Origin: Candidatus Avelusimicrobium gallinaceum
GTDB taxonomy: Bacteria; Elusimicrobiota; Elusimicrobia; Elusimicrobiales; Elusimicrobiaceae
Length of the DNA stretch: 64,000 nt
Assembly (NCBI GenBank): GCA_944324965.1
Contig: CALUYH010000003.1
Coordinates: forward strand, 1 to 64,000
Reading direction: 5' to 3'
The notes beneath the pieces were generated by a model. It did not search any database and had not been told where the DNA came from. It was given only the letters and a program-made list of their open reading frames with translations. The position numbers and the translations under genes were made by a program. Numbering within the stretch: position 1 is the stretch's first letter; each line of letters starts with the position of its first letter. Below, in pieces: positions 1-8,245 of the stretch.

Positions 1-158
1 CGGATGTTGCCGGGCAGGAAGGGCTGGCGTTCGTCCGTGCGCAAGGGGTTGTCCGCCCCCGGCAGCATATCGGGCCCAAAGGCCGTTTGATAGCCTATAG
101 AGCGGAAATATTCCATACAATAGTTTTCTAAAACCGATTCGTTAATTATGCTTGGCAT
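1..158 (-). CDS. hsdR: Type I restriction enzyme R subunit, N-terminal fragment
   Basis: The frame stays open from an ATG at 158 to the window edge, so only about 52 N-terminal residues are visible. They read like the start of type I R subunits: a short helix, a region with EYFRSIGYQTAFGPDMLPG, then a run with LRTDERQPFLPG. The motor and nuclease domains lie outside the window. In the family, HsdR joins HsdM and HsdS in a complex that translocates and cuts unmodified DNA. Its start overlaps the end of the DUF3644 gene by 17 nt, so it is the last visible gene of the hsd operon. The call rests on this short stretch plus the neighbouring hsdM and hsdS. Confidence 0.8.
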   Translation of the reverse strand, partial: MPSIINESVLENYCMEYFRSIGYQTAFGPDMLPGADNPLRTDERQPFLPGNI

Positions 159-1161
159 ATTTTTCCTCTAACATGCTTTTTACTCTATTATAGGCCTGTT
201 GGTTATATATGTGTGTGCAGTATCTTGGTTTCCCCGTTCGTTCAAATTCACGTTTCCATTTCGGACTTGAAAAATTATAATAGTGATATTTTTTGTTTCC
301 TTTTAATTCCGAAAGAGATTTTTGTATATCTGATGTTCTAATACTAGGGAAAACTCCTTTTAATTTGGTTATAATTTGTTGTGAAGTAAGAGGATATTGG
401 TCTAGTACGTTACGTTCTTGAATTAAAATTGTTTCTGCTTTTGCGGATAAAGATTCAATGTCCTTTTGTTCACCTTTTACAATTTCTACAACAGAATCAG
501 CCTGCCCTTCTCTATTAACAGTTTTTGGTAACAAATAGACCCCATATGAATATTCTTGGCTGTTTTTTATCTCAGGAGGCAATTCTTTTTCAAAATTAGA
601 AATAAATTTACCAATATTAGTAGTTTTAAAATTTTTTTCCTTTTTCATGACATTTATTTGATCATCATTGAAACGAGCAAATTGAATTGCTAATCCAAAA
701 TCTTTTTCTAATGCAAATTTAGATTTTGACATTAATTTTAAGAAAGCAGAAAAATTATAACAACAAGCAAATAATTTGGCTGAGATGTAATCGTCGATTC
801 TTTCGGTTTTACAGTGCTCAATTTCATGCCTAATTTGCAATAAAAATTGAATATTAGTAATGACTGCTGGAGACAGGGGACATTCATCTTGCTTTAAACA
901 ATGTTCTAAATCCCAATATTTATTTATGTATTTCTTCCTTTTTCCTCTTTTTTCATAATATTGATAACAAATGCCCTGCTGATGATAATATGCATGTAAT
1001 ATATAGGTCCACGCAATCATCATTAAGACAATAAAACTTTCTGTTTTAAATTTGATTAGAGGACTGTTAAATATTTGGGTAGCAGCTAACGCTACTTCAT
1101 AAGATTTTTCAATAAGATCATTTTTAATGGAAAATATTTTTCGATTTCGTTTTAGTGCCAT
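142..1161 (-). CDS. DUF3644-like protein with a HEPN-type RX4H motif, inside the hsd operon
   Basis: A 339-residue protein. The first 170 residues resemble the DUF3644 family: an N-terminal FNSPLIKFKTESFIVLMMIAW stretch near residues 31-51 and an all-helical body. RHEIEH at residues 111-116 fits the RX4-6H signature of HEPN ribonucleases. Residues 250-330 look like a winged helix (YPLTSQQIITKL onward) and may bind nucleic acid. It lies 4 nt after hsdS and overlaps the start of hsdR, so it is probably translated with them. Its base composition is much more AT-rich than hsdM. RNase activity is inferred from the motif only. It could instead be a structural or regulatory accessory of the R-M system. 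Family assignment is fairly sure; function is open. Confidence 0.75.
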   Translation of the reverse strand: MALKRNRKIFSIKNDLIEKSYEVALAATQIFNSPLIKFKTESFIVLMMIAWTYILHAYYHQQGICYQYYEKRGKRKKYINKYWDLEHCLKQDECPLSPAVITNIQFLLQIRHEIEHCKTERIDDYISAKLFACCYNFSAFLKLMSKSKFALEKDFGLAIQFARFNDDQINVMKKEKNFKTTNIGKFISNFEKELPPEIKNSQEYSYGVYLLPKTVNREGQADSVVEIVKGEQKDIESLSAKAETILIQERNVLDQYPLTSQQIITKLKGVFPSIRTSDIQKSLSELKGNKKYHYYNFSSPKWKREFERTGKPRYCTHIYNQQAYNRVKSMLEEKYAKHN

Positions 1162-1165
1162 ATCT

Positions 1166-2413
1166 TTACACTCTTATTTTGCCGGAGATGAGGCGCGGCA
1201 AAAGCGCGTCCCGCATTTCCGTTAATGTTTGAATTTGTTTATTATTTAAAATTTGTTTATCTATTAGTTTTGCAAAATATCTCGTATATATATTTAAATT
1301 TTGGGGGATACAAACTAATGCCTGATCTAAATGTTTCCTTTGAATGTGTCCCATGGTTGTTGCTTTATCTGCGGCAATTTCTTGAAAGAATGGTAGATAC
1401 TCTTTAATCCACATATAGTAAAACCATTTGGGATAGTCCAAAGATGATACCTTAAATAAATGTTGATTAAGGGCTCCCTTTGGTCCCGACCATATTTTTA
1501 CCATCAAACTTCCTGACCAAGAAAAAAGAATATCACCGTTAAAAACTATATATTCTGCAGGAATATCACATGAAGCTTTATCAGATGAAGCAGAAAGACC
1601 ATTCCGTAATTCGGCAATTTTGATAACAGGCAAAAAATTTATCTTATTGTTTGTGGAATATTTTTGTAATGCTAATCCATTTAAAAAAGTAGCTATTTGT
1701 GATAAGGGTTTCACTTGCCAGCCGGTGGGGATGGGGCCTAAGGAGGAATCCTCAAAGGAGGACGGAAATAAATCATACATTTCTTCTGTCAGGTGATACT
1801 CTCTCATCACTTCGGCTTTGGGCTGGCCTTGCTGTTTGGCGTGTACCACGTCAAAATCCACAAACCAGCTTTTAAACAAGGCCTTGGCCATATTTTCCAG
1901 CGTGGTATTTTGTTTTTGCAGCAGTTCTATTTTATCATCAAACGCCCCCAGCACTTGAGAAATAGATAACAAAATATTTGGATTTTCATTCCAAGTAATC
2001 TCAAAATTTAATAAATCATCTTTTTTTGCACATCCAAATACTGAACCCGCATTATTTAAGTATTCCCACTCTTGCTTTGTATGTTTCAATACAAATTCAA
2101 GATACCTTTGTAGTTGTGTGTTTTTTGCACGAATGGCGGCTAATCCACGCCCAATAGCACAGTCTATGTTTGCAATATTTATATCTGCTATAGGTGCTCT
2201 GACACTGAATAAAATATCGTGTGCTTGGGCTTTTCTAATAGGGTTTGTTGTGTATTTTTTTACCATAGGGTATCTATAAGAAAATTCTGCCGATCCTTGA
2301 AAAAAAGGAAGGCCGATTCCTTTCTCATTAATTTCTGACCCTTTTGGAGAAGATCCCATAATAATAGTTGCAATATCTTTTAATTTACATTTTTTCCAAT
2401 TACTTTTTTGCAT
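1166..2413 (-). CDS. hsdS: Type I restriction-modification specificity subunit
   Basis: A 415-residue S subunit with the usual two-repeat plan. The first target recognition domain covers about residues 1-155. A conserved helical spacer follows near 155-200 (LENMAKALFKSWFVDFD). The second recognition domain spans about 220-370, and a second helical region ends the protein (LTEMRDALLPRLISGKIRV). HsdS sets the bipartite DNA target for both methylation and cleavage. The DNA encoding both recognition domains is AT-rich, while the central spacer is closer to the genome norm, as expected when recognition domains are exchanged by recombination. It overlaps the upstream membrane-protein gene by 14 nt. 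Confidence 0.95.
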   Translation of the reverse strand: MQKSNWKKCKLKDIATIIMGSSPKGSEINEKGIGLPFFQGSAEFSYRYPMVKKYTTNPIRKAQAHDILFSVRAPIADINIANIDCAIGRGLAAIRAKNTQLQRYLEFVLKHTKQEWEYLNNAGSVFGCAKKDDLLNFEITWNENPNILLSISQVLGAFDDKIELLQKQNTTLENMAKALFKSWFVDFDVVHAKQQGQPKAEVMREYHLTEEMYDLFPSSFEDSSLGPIPTGWQVKPLSQIATFLNGLALQKYSTNNKINFLPVIKIAELRNGLSASSDKASCDIPAEYIVFNGDILFSWSGSLMVKIWSGPKGALNQHLFKVSSLDYPKWFYYMWIKEYLPFFQEIAADKATTMGHIQRKHLDQALVCIPQNLNIYTRYFAKLIDKQILNNKQIQTLTEMRDALLPRLISGKIRV

Positions 2414-3119
2414 GTTTTTTAGCTCTAGATTTTAATTCGTTTTGCAGTTTAACTAACTCAGCTAGTTGTTTATTGTGTTCTTGTTCTATTTTTGTACTAT
2501 AGGTATAATCTACCCAATATATCAGTAAGAGTGCTAGTAAAAGAAATGAAATTAATGTCCACAGGGGGTGTGTATACATCCATATTGTAAATGGTATCTT
2601 TTCTTTTATAGAAGGAAAATTTACTCCAGCCCCTTTGACTTGTATATATTTTACAGGTTGGGAATGAATAAATACAAAATTTATACTCTTACCGTAATTT
2701 ATAAAATCAAAATCAATATAATAAATTCCGTTTTTATCAGTTATAGAAACGGTTGTTTCTGGGTTTTGTTTATCATTAATAGTAAAAAGCGTAATAGGTT
2801 TATCACTTTCTATACGTAAAGGATTCTTTCCTTTTGAAAAATCCTCCCCTTTGTATGCATGATTCCCTGTATTTCTAAGATAAACTGAAGACGAATATAT
2901 TTCTCCTCGTTTGAGATTCCGTCGTGTCCTATACCAAGAGGTTAAAATCCTTTTGGAGTTTTCAGTTCTGACTGTAGCGTGCTGGTTCAGCTTTGCATAA
3001 TACGAAATATCGGGCCGATCCATATAGGTAGTTATTCCCCAGCCCACTATTCCACCAACTAGAGTCCCAATGAAAAAAATAACAAGTTTTTGCAGTTGTA
3101 ATTTTATTTTTATGTTCAT
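2400..3119 (-). CDS. Two-helix membrane protein encoded between hsdM and hsdS
   Basis: A 239-residue protein I cannot assign by name. It has a membrane helix at about 12-32 (LVIFFIGTLVGGIVGWGITTY), a mostly beta-looking middle of about 150 residues, a second helix at about 187-206 (LWTLISFLLLALLLIYWVDY) and a charged Lys/Glu-rich tail that may form a coiled coil. The middle contains an NTGN...EDF...NYG pattern of a kind I associate with unnamed bacterial membrane proteins; that association is weak. Its start overlaps the hsdM stop in an ATGA, and its end overlaps the hsdS start, so it is translationally coupled to the R-M genes. It is AT-rich compared with hsdM. A role as membrane effector or anchor for the R-M locus is speculation. 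Confidence 0.85.
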   Translation of the reverse strand: MNIKIKLQLQKLVIFFIGTLVGGIVGWGITTYMDRPDISYYAKLNQHATVRTENSKRILTSWYRTRRNLKRGEIYSSSVYLRNTGNHAYKGEDFSKGKNPLRIESDKPITLFTINDKQNPETTVSITDKNGIYYIDFDFINYGKSINFVFIHSQPVKYIQVKGAGVNFPSIKEKIPFTIWMYTHPLWTLISFLLLALLLIYWVDYTYSTKIEQEHNKQLAELVKLQNELKSRAKKHAKK

Positions 3120-4639
3120 TTATAAATTACTTTCTCCAAATTCTCTTTTATTTTCGCGTCCAGTTTCGCGCTTTCTTCCATTTGTGCGGTCAGCTCCGCC
3201 GTCAGGCGCGCCATTTTGGCGGCAAAGGCTTCGTCGTCCTCTTCCTGCTCGGCCACGCCCACATAGCGGCCGGGGGTAAGAACGTAGTCGTTCTGTTTTA
3301 TTTCTTCCAGCGTGGCGGATTTGCAAAAGCCCTTTACGTCCGCGTAGTCTTTATTTTTGGGGGCGAATTCGTCCGCGCGCCAGGCGTGGTAAGTGTCCGC
3401 TATTTGTGCGATGTCCGCGTCCGCAAATTCCCGGCGGGTACGGTCCGCCATAAAGCCCAGCCCGCGCGCGTCTATAAACAGCACTTCCCCTTTGCGCTTT
3501 TTCTGCTTGCGCAAAAACCACAGGCACACGGGGATTTGCGTGTTAAAAAATAACTGCCCCGGCAAGGCCACCATACATTCCACCAGGTCCGCCTCCAGCA
3601 GGCGCTGGCGGATTTCCCCCTCGCCGCCGGTGTTGGAACTCATGGACCCGTTTGCCAGTACGGTGCCCATTACGCCCGTGGGGGCCAGATGGTACAGCAT
3701 GTGCTGTATCCAGGCGTAGTTGGCGTTGCCGGCGGGCGGAATGCCGTACTGCCAGCGGGGGTCTTTTTCCAGCTTTTCGCCCCCCCATTCCGACACGTTA
3801 AACGGCGGGTTTGCCAAAATGTAATCCGCGCGCAGGTTGGGGTGTTGGTCATCGTGAAAGGTGTCCGCCGGTTCGGCCCCCAGGTTGAACTCTATGCCGC
3901 GTATGGCCAAGTTCATGGCTGCCAAACGCCAGGTGGTGGGGTTGCTTTCCTGCCCGTAAATGGACAGGTTGCCCGTGCCTTGGTGGAGTTTTACAAAGCG
4001 TTCGCTCTGCACGAACATCCCGCCCGAGCCGCAGCAGGGGTCGTATACTTTGTGGTTTTCCGTAGGGGCCATGATGGCTACCATCGTTTTTACCACCGAG
4101 GCTGCCGTGTAGAACTGCCCGCCGCGCTTGCCTTCCGCGTCGGCAAACCTGCCCAAAAAGTATTCGTACACTTCGCCCAGGGCGTCGGGCGCGGTGTGGC
4201 CGCTTTCAAAACCAATGGTGGAAAGGGTGTTAATCAAATCCGCCAGGCGGCCGGGCGGCAGGGAAAGGCGCGCGTAGTTTTTGTTCAGAATGTTTTTTAG
4301 TTTGGGGTTTTCGTCCTCGATAGCCAGCATGGCATCGTCTATTAGTTTGCCGATGTTGGGCTGGGGGGCGTTGTCGCGCAGGAATTCCCAGCGGGCCTGC
4401 GGTGGCACCCAAAAAACATGGTGTTCGGTGCAATAGTCCCGCATGTCCCCCTCTATATACTGCGGGTTTTGCACATAGTATTCGTCCTGCTTCATTTGGG
4501 TTTGCAGAGCGGAGAAAGAATCGGAAATATATTTCAAAAAAATGAGCCCCAGTACGACGTATTTGTATTCGGACGGGTCCATATTGGAGCGGAGTTGGTC
4601 GGCGGTTTTCCAAAGTTTTTGTTTGGTGGCGTTATCCAT
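3116..4639 (-). CDS. hsdM: Type I restriction-modification methyltransferase subunit
   Basis: A 507-residue N6-adenine methyltransferase. An N-terminal helical HsdM domain (LRSNMDPSEYKYVVLGLIFL) is followed by the SAM-binding fold with VYDPCCGSGGMF and the catalytic NPPF motif in YILANPPFNVSEWGG. With HsdS it methylates the host recognition site, and it is also part of the restriction complex. It is first in the operon hsdM - membrane protein - hsdS - DUF3644 - hsdR. Its GC content matches the chromosome, unlike the AT-rich genes after it. The start chosen gives the standard MDNATKQKLW N-terminus. Confidence 0.97.
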   Translation of the reverse strand: MDNATKQKLWKTADQLRSNMDPSEYKYVVLGLIFLKYISDSFSALQTQMKQDEYYVQNPQYIEGDMRDYCTEHHVFWVPPQARWEFLRDNAPQPNIGKLIDDAMLAIEDENPKLKNILNKNYARLSLPPGRLADLINTLSTIGFESGHTAPDALGEVYEYFLGRFADAEGKRGGQFYTAASVVKTMVAIMAPTENHKVYDPCCGSGGMFVQSERFVKLHQGTGNLSIYGQESNPTTWRLAAMNLAIRGIEFNLGAEPADTFHDDQHPNLRADYILANPPFNVSEWGGEKLEKDPRWQYGIPPAGNANYAWIQHMLYHLAPTGVMGTVLANGSMSSNTGGEGEIRQRLLEADLVECMVALPGQLFFNTQIPVCLWFLRKQKKRKGEVLFIDARGLGFMADRTRREFADADIAQIADTYHAWRADEFAPKNKDYADVKGFCKSATLEEIKQNDYVLTPGRYVGVAEQEEDDEAFAAKMARLTAELTAQMEESAKLDAKIKENLEKVIYK

Positions 4640-4766
4640 AATAAAAAAATCCTAATTTAGATATTTTATACTATACAAAAATGCTTGTACGGCAAGCAAC
4701 GAGAAAACTTAAAAAATAGGTGGCGATAGCGGCCTAATAAGCCCGACCCCGACAGATTTGGGCAAT

Positions 4767-4790
4767 AAAAAACCCCGCTTGCGCGGGGTA
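4767..4790 (-). terminator. Terminator after tRNA-Ser
   Basis: Read on the minus strand, a stem ACCCCGC / GCGGGGT with a short loop is followed by TTTTTTATT. It lies just past the 3' end of tRNA-Ser and ends its transcript. Confidence 0.85.
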
Positions 4791-4798
4791 TATCCAAC

Positions 4799-4888
4799 GG
4801 AGAGGGAGGGATTCGAACCCTCGATACGGGAATTAACCCGTATAACGGTTTAGCAAACCGCCGCTTTCGGCCTCTCAGCCACCTCTCC
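4799..4888 (-). tRNA. tRNA-Ser (anticodon GCU)
   Basis: A 90-nt class II tRNA. The acceptor strands GGAGAGG and CCTCTCC pair. The anticodon loop reads TTGCTAA within CGGTTTGCTAAACCG, giving GCU for AGC/AGU serine codons. A long variable arm (ACGGGTTAATTCCCGT) and the T arm with GGTTCGAATCC are present. CCA is not encoded. It sits directly downstream of the 3' flank of the hsd operon's promoter side, so the hsd region abuts a tRNA gene, a common site of island insertion. Confidence 0.97.
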
Positions 4889-4924
4889 AAAATTTTTACG
4901 TCTGAAACTCCAGACGGCCTATAT

Positions 4925-4930
4925 ATTATA
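4925..4930 (-). promoter_or_regulatory. -10 box for tRNA-Ser
   Basis: TATAAT on the minus strand, about 37 nt before the tRNA 5' end. The expected -35 region is weak (CGGACA). A small hairpin CGTCTGGAG/TTTCAGACG lies between the likely start and the mature tRNA and may guide 5' processing. Confidence 0.5.
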
Positions 4931-5001
4931 ACAAAATTTAAACCGCTTGTCCGTTTTCTTCCGCTCGGGCCGGCACTCGCCTGCACCGTGCGGAAGAACG
5001 A

Positions 5002-5958
5002 CTAAAAACTTTTCTTGAGTCCTTCGGCCAGCGGCGTAAATTTTTGGCCCGTTAACTGCTGCCATTTTTTGCCCGAGCAAATCCAATGCCCCGGGACGGT
5101 GGCCTCGGTTACTTTATCGTAATTGAGGGCCGGCTGGGCGCCGCTGATGTGCGCGGCCAGTTCGTAAATCCAGGCCGCCACGCGCAGCATCCATTTGGGC
5201 GCGTTGGGCATAAAAGGTTTGTGGCAGTTCATCGCACGGGCCATTTGCGTGATGAAATAGTCCCACGAATAAATTGCATCTTCCGTCACGAAATACGTTT
5301 TCCCCGCGGTGTCTTCGCGCGAGTAGGCCAGCCACAGCGCCTGCACCAAATCGTCCACGTGCACAAAGCTGAAGTAGCCGTTGCCGGAGGTGTTGACCAT
5401 AATGCCGCGGCGCACCCACAGGGCAATTTTGGAAACGCCCGAGTCGTTCTTTCCGTACACGATAGGCGGGCGGATAATCGTCCATTTCACGCCGGGGCGC
5501 AGGGTATGCACGGCTTTTTCGCCCCCCAGCTTGGTGATTCCGTAGTCGGAAACGGGGTTCGGCTCCATTTCTTCTGTGCGGGGGTGGTCTTTATCCGGCG
5601 CAAAGCCGCTGGCGGCCAGGCTGGACACGTGCACAAAGGTTTTAATGTCCGGGGTTTGGTTGACGGCTTCCACCACGTTGCGCGTAGCGGTAACGTTGGC
5701 TTTTTCAAAATCCTGGCGGTTAAAGCCGAAAATGGCCGCGGCCAGGTGGAACACCCCCACGCAGCCCTGTAAGGCCTTTTTGAGGGATTCTACGTCGTTA
5801 TAATCGGCTTTTACCAGCGTTACGGCAGGGTTGGCCGGCTGTGCTTTGGGGGTGCGGCGCGTGACAATGCGCACATTGAACCCTTCCTGCAGCAGTTTGT
5901 CCGTCAGCGCGCGGCCGATAAAGCCGTTCCCGCCGGTGATTAAAATGGTGTTTTTCAT
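5002..5958 (-). CDS. NAD-dependent epimerase/dehydratase of the extended SDR family
   Basis: A 318-residue Rossmann-fold enzyme. TGGNGFIG at residues 8-15 binds the dinucleotide, and Tyr139 and Lys143 form the YxxxK catalytic pair. VSSLA near 111-115 supplies the usual serine. The C-terminal part is typical of nucleotide-sugar epimerases and 3-beta-HSD-like enzymes that act on sugars, flavonoids or sterols, so the substrate cannot be read from sequence. It is the last gene of the ftsK-tol operon, with GGAG 6 nt before the ATG and only a few bases after the preceding membrane-protein gene. Confidence 0.85.
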   Translation of the reverse strand: MKNTILITGGNGFIGRALTDKLLQEGFNVRIVTRRTPKAQPANPAVTLVKADYNDVESLKKALQGCVGVFHLAAAIFGFNRQDFEKANVTATRNVVEAVNQTPDIKTFVHVSSLAASGFAPDKDHPRTEEMEPNPVSDYGITKLGGEKAVHTLRPGVKWTIIRPPIVYGKNDSGVSKIALWVRRGIMVNTSGNGYFSFVHVDDLVQALWLAYSREDTAGKTYFVTEDAIYSWDYFITQMARAMNCHKPFMPNAPKWMLRVAAWIYELAAHISGAQPALNYDKVTEATVPGHWICSGKKWQQLTGQKFTPLAEGLKKSF

Positions 5959-5961
5959 ATG

Positions 5962-6450
5962 TTACTCCACTTGGATGTCAATGGAATCAATCAGTTCGTC
6001 GGTTGTGTCGGAAACTTTCTTTTTGATTTCCTTTTTCACTTCGTCTTTATCCATATCCTGATTGATGAAATTTTCTTTGCGGCGGGCGTTGCGGCGCGCA
6101 AAGTCAAAATTAAACGTAAAGCGTTTGATGCCGTATTCAATGTCTTTCTTGGTGGGGATTTCCCCGTATTTAATTTTGTTAATCGGGGTGACTTTGTCTT
6201 CCTGCGGGAAGTACCACAGCAGCGAATACATAATTGCACAAATCAGCACGAAGAAAATCAGCTTGTTCAGCCCGTCAAACTTGTAGAGGCCAAACAGGTT
6301 GGATATGATTGACAACACCACAATCACACCCGTCCACATGGCAAACGCCACGCCCATAAACGTCCATCCGGCCGCATCAAAATACGGGTATAAAACCATC
6401 ACGACAAAACAACATACAATCAGTACTGCAAAGCGCTGCCATCCGTTCAT
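5962..6450 (-). CDS. Small membrane protein with three predicted helices
   Basis: A 162-residue protein of unknown function. Three hydrophobic segments fill about residues 5-25, 28-50 and 60-80. A charged, Lys/Glu/Asp-rich cytoplasmic-looking tail follows (KKEIKKKVSDTTDELIDSI). The ATG at 6450 is preferred over an earlier in-frame codon because AGGAG precedes it closely and the upstream gene stops at 6452. It lies between the tonB/tolA-like gene and the SDR gene in one operon, so a link to the envelope is likely but unproven. Confidence 0.75.
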   Translation of the reverse strand: MNGWQRFAVLIVCCFVVMVLYPYFDAAGWTFMGVAFAMWTGVIVVLSIISNLFGLYKFDGLNKLIFFVLICAIMYSLLWYFPQEDKVTPINKIKYGEIPTKKDIEYGIKRFTFNFDFARRNARRKENFINQDMDKDEVKKEIKKKVSDTTDELIDSIDIQVE

Positions 6451-6451
6451 A

Positions 6452-7162
6452 TTATTTCTCCTGGCGGAACTCCACACTTACGGTGAGTTCGTCTTTTTCG
6501 TAATACATAGGCAGTGGCGCAAAGGGGCCTGCATTGATGACGGCCGAGGTAGCAGCGAAGTCAAACGTGTCATCCCCGGATTTGCGGTCTACCTGTAAAT
6601 CTTTTATTTTCCCGTCGCGCGCAATGGCAAACGACACCAGCGCGGAAAGCTCCGTCCCGGCGGGGCGGCGTTTTTCCCATTCAATCCACAGCGAGTTGCG
6701 CACCTGCGTGATGTACCACGGATACGGGAAGTTGGCAAAATCGGTTTGGATGTTGCCGCCGGCAAATTCTCCTTCCTTGGAGGCGCTCCCCCCTCCGGCC
6801 TCGGCTTTGGCGTCCGCTTCGTCCGACAGGACGCTGGGCGCCGCCAGCGGGGCGGCTTTAGGTTGAGCCTTTTTGGTTTGTTTTTTGGTGGTAATTTCGC
6901 TCTTGGAAGCGTAGGCCTTTTTGTTGGTTTTCGGCTGGGCTACGGCTTCTTGGGCGGGGGCCGGGGCTTGCACCGCGGCTTTGGGTGCGGCCGGCACCGG
7001 CGAGGCGGCTTCCTGCCCGGTGGTGGCGATTACTTTGCCCGTTCCGATAAAGTCAATCGTATACGTGGCCGAGGCCTTCTTGGCGGAAGGGGCCAGTAGT
7101 AAGATTAGGAACAGGGCGGCCAATACGTGCAGGCCGCCGGAAAGGGCCAGATAGCGGTTCAT
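6452..7162 (-). CDS. TonB/TolA-like energy transducer
   Basis: A 236-residue protein with the classic plan: an N-terminal membrane anchor (LALSGGLHVLAALFLILLLA), a long Ala/Pro/Lys-rich periplasmic spacer (about residues 50-140) and a C-terminal TonB/TolA fold (about 145-236, with SLWIEWEKRRPAGTELSALV and IKDLQVDR). It follows tolQ- and tolR-like genes, overlapping tolR by one base, so the three form one proton-driven motor that couples the inner-membrane gradient to the outer membrane. No tolB or pal is visible nearby. Whether it works as TolA (envelope stability and division) or TonB (receptor energising) is unclear. Its place after ftsK and the lipid genes favours the Tol role. Confidence 0.85.
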   Translation of the reverse strand: MNRYLALSGGLHVLAALFLILLLAPSAKKASATYTIDFIGTGKVIATTGQEAASPVPAAPKAAVQAPAPAQEAVAQPKTNKKAYASKSEITTKKQTKKAQPKAAPLAAPSVLSDEADAKAEAGGGSASKEGEFAGGNIQTDFANFPYPWYITQVRNSLWIEWEKRRPAGTELSALVSFAIARDGKIKDLQVDRKSGDDTFDFAATSAVINAGPFAPLPMYYEKDELTVSVEFRQEK

Positions 7163-7566
7163 CAGTTTTTAGAAAGGACTCCAATCCCCAGTTTGGCTGC
7201 GCCGAGCTTTTTGGCGACGTCAAACACGTCCACCACCTGCTGTATCGGTACGTCTTTGTCGGCTTGCACCAAAATCGTTTTTTTGCTGGCTTTGCCCATA
7301 CGCAAAATCAGTTCGCGTTCCAGGTTTTTCATCGTCAGCGTTTTGTTCATCACGGAAATCGTGCCGTTTTTTTGCACTTCAATACGGATGACGTCGTCCT
7401 CCGCTTGGGTGTTAATGGCTTGGGATTTGGGCAAATCCACCGTCAGCTGCATTTGCACCAAAAGCGGGCTCATCACCATAAAAATAATCAGCAAAATCAA
7501 CGTGATGTCGATAAACGGCACCATATTGATTTCGGCCATTACGGTTCGTGTCTTGTGGGTACGCAT
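7162..7566 (-). CDS. tolR: ExbD/TolR family biopolymer transport protein
   Basis: A 134-residue ExbD/TolR protein. A cytoplasmic N-terminus (MRTHKTRTVMAEINMVPFID) leads into one membrane helix at about 20-40 that carries the conserved Asp of the VPFIDI motif. The periplasmic ExbD domain follows, with VQADKDVPIQQVVDV near the end. It is the proton-responsive partner of TolQ. It starts 3 nt after tolQ and overlaps the next gene by one base. Confidence 0.93.
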   Translation of the reverse strand: MRTHKTRTVMAEINMVPFIDITLILLIIFMVMSPLLVQMQLTVDLPKSQAINTQAEDDVIRIEVQKNGTISVMNKTLTMKNLERELILRMGKASKKTILVQADKDVPIQQVVDVFDVAKKLGAAKLGIGVLSKN

Positions 7567-7569
7567 AGG

Positions 7570-8226
7570 TTAAAACTCGCCCGATTCTTCTTCGTCTTGG
7601 CGGTAGATGACTTCGTGCGCCGCGTTTTGCAGTTCCTGGGCGAAGTAGTTCGTCTTGGACAGGAAGTAGTTGTACGCAATTACCGCCGGGATAGCCACAA
7701 ACAGACCGGCCGCCGTGTTGATAAGGGCTTCGGCAATGCCCGCCGCCACGACGGACGCGCCCGCACCGGTAGCGGTGGTGGAGGCCAGGTCCTTAAACGC
7801 GTGGATAACGCCGATAACCGTGCCGAACAACCCGATAAAAGGCGTAATGCTGCCCAATGTGCCCAGCACCGTCAGGCGGCGCTGCAGCTTGGAAATTTCC
7901 CAATCAATGATAGAGTCGGCAATTTTTTCCAGCTCGGCTTGCGGGCGGTGGCGTTCCTGCACCAGGCGGGAAAGCAGCACCGCGGCCGGCGTATTGCGGA
8001 CGACTTCCTTGTGGCAGGCGTCCAGCACTTTTTGGTAATTTTCCGAGCGAATGGGATGGCGGCAGTAAGCAATCAGTTTACGCGAAAGCGAAACGGAAGA
8101 ACGCAATTTAAAAAAGCGTTCCAAAATGACTGAAATGGAATATACGGATAAAAGCAGCAAGAGAATCAGCACCGGTCCGCCGGCGGCTAACAACTCGCGC
8201 ACATTGGTCATGTTGGAAAAGTCCAT
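7570..8226 (-). CDS. tolQ: MotA/TolQ/ExbB proton channel family protein
   Basis: A 218-residue inner-membrane protein with three helices, at about 15-35, 115-145 and 155-180. The MotA/ExbB signature is clear (LGSITPFIGLFGTVIGVIHA, then GIAEALINTAAGLFVAIPAV). With the TolR-like protein it forms the stator-type motor that drives the TonB/TolA-like protein. AAGGAG precedes the ATG by a normal distance. The gene follows pgpA by 19 nt. Confidence 0.95.
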   Translation of the reverse strand: MDFSNMTNVRELLAAGGPVLILLLLLSVYSISVILERFFKLRSSVSLSRKLIAYCRHPIRSENYQKVLDACHKEVVRNTPAAVLLSRLVQERHRPQAELEKIADSIIDWEISKLQRRLTVLGTLGSITPFIGLFGTVIGVIHAFKDLASTTATGAGASVVAAGIAEALINTAAGLFVAIPAVIAYNYFLSKTNYFAQELQNAAHEVIYRQDEEESGEF

Positions 8227-8245
8227 ATCTAGTTATCTCCTTGGG

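Noticed and set aside
75..85. GGGCCCAAAGG inside hsdR as a member of the intergenic word family
   Set aside because: It encodes the conserved GP of the R-subunit N-terminus, so coding constraint explains it.
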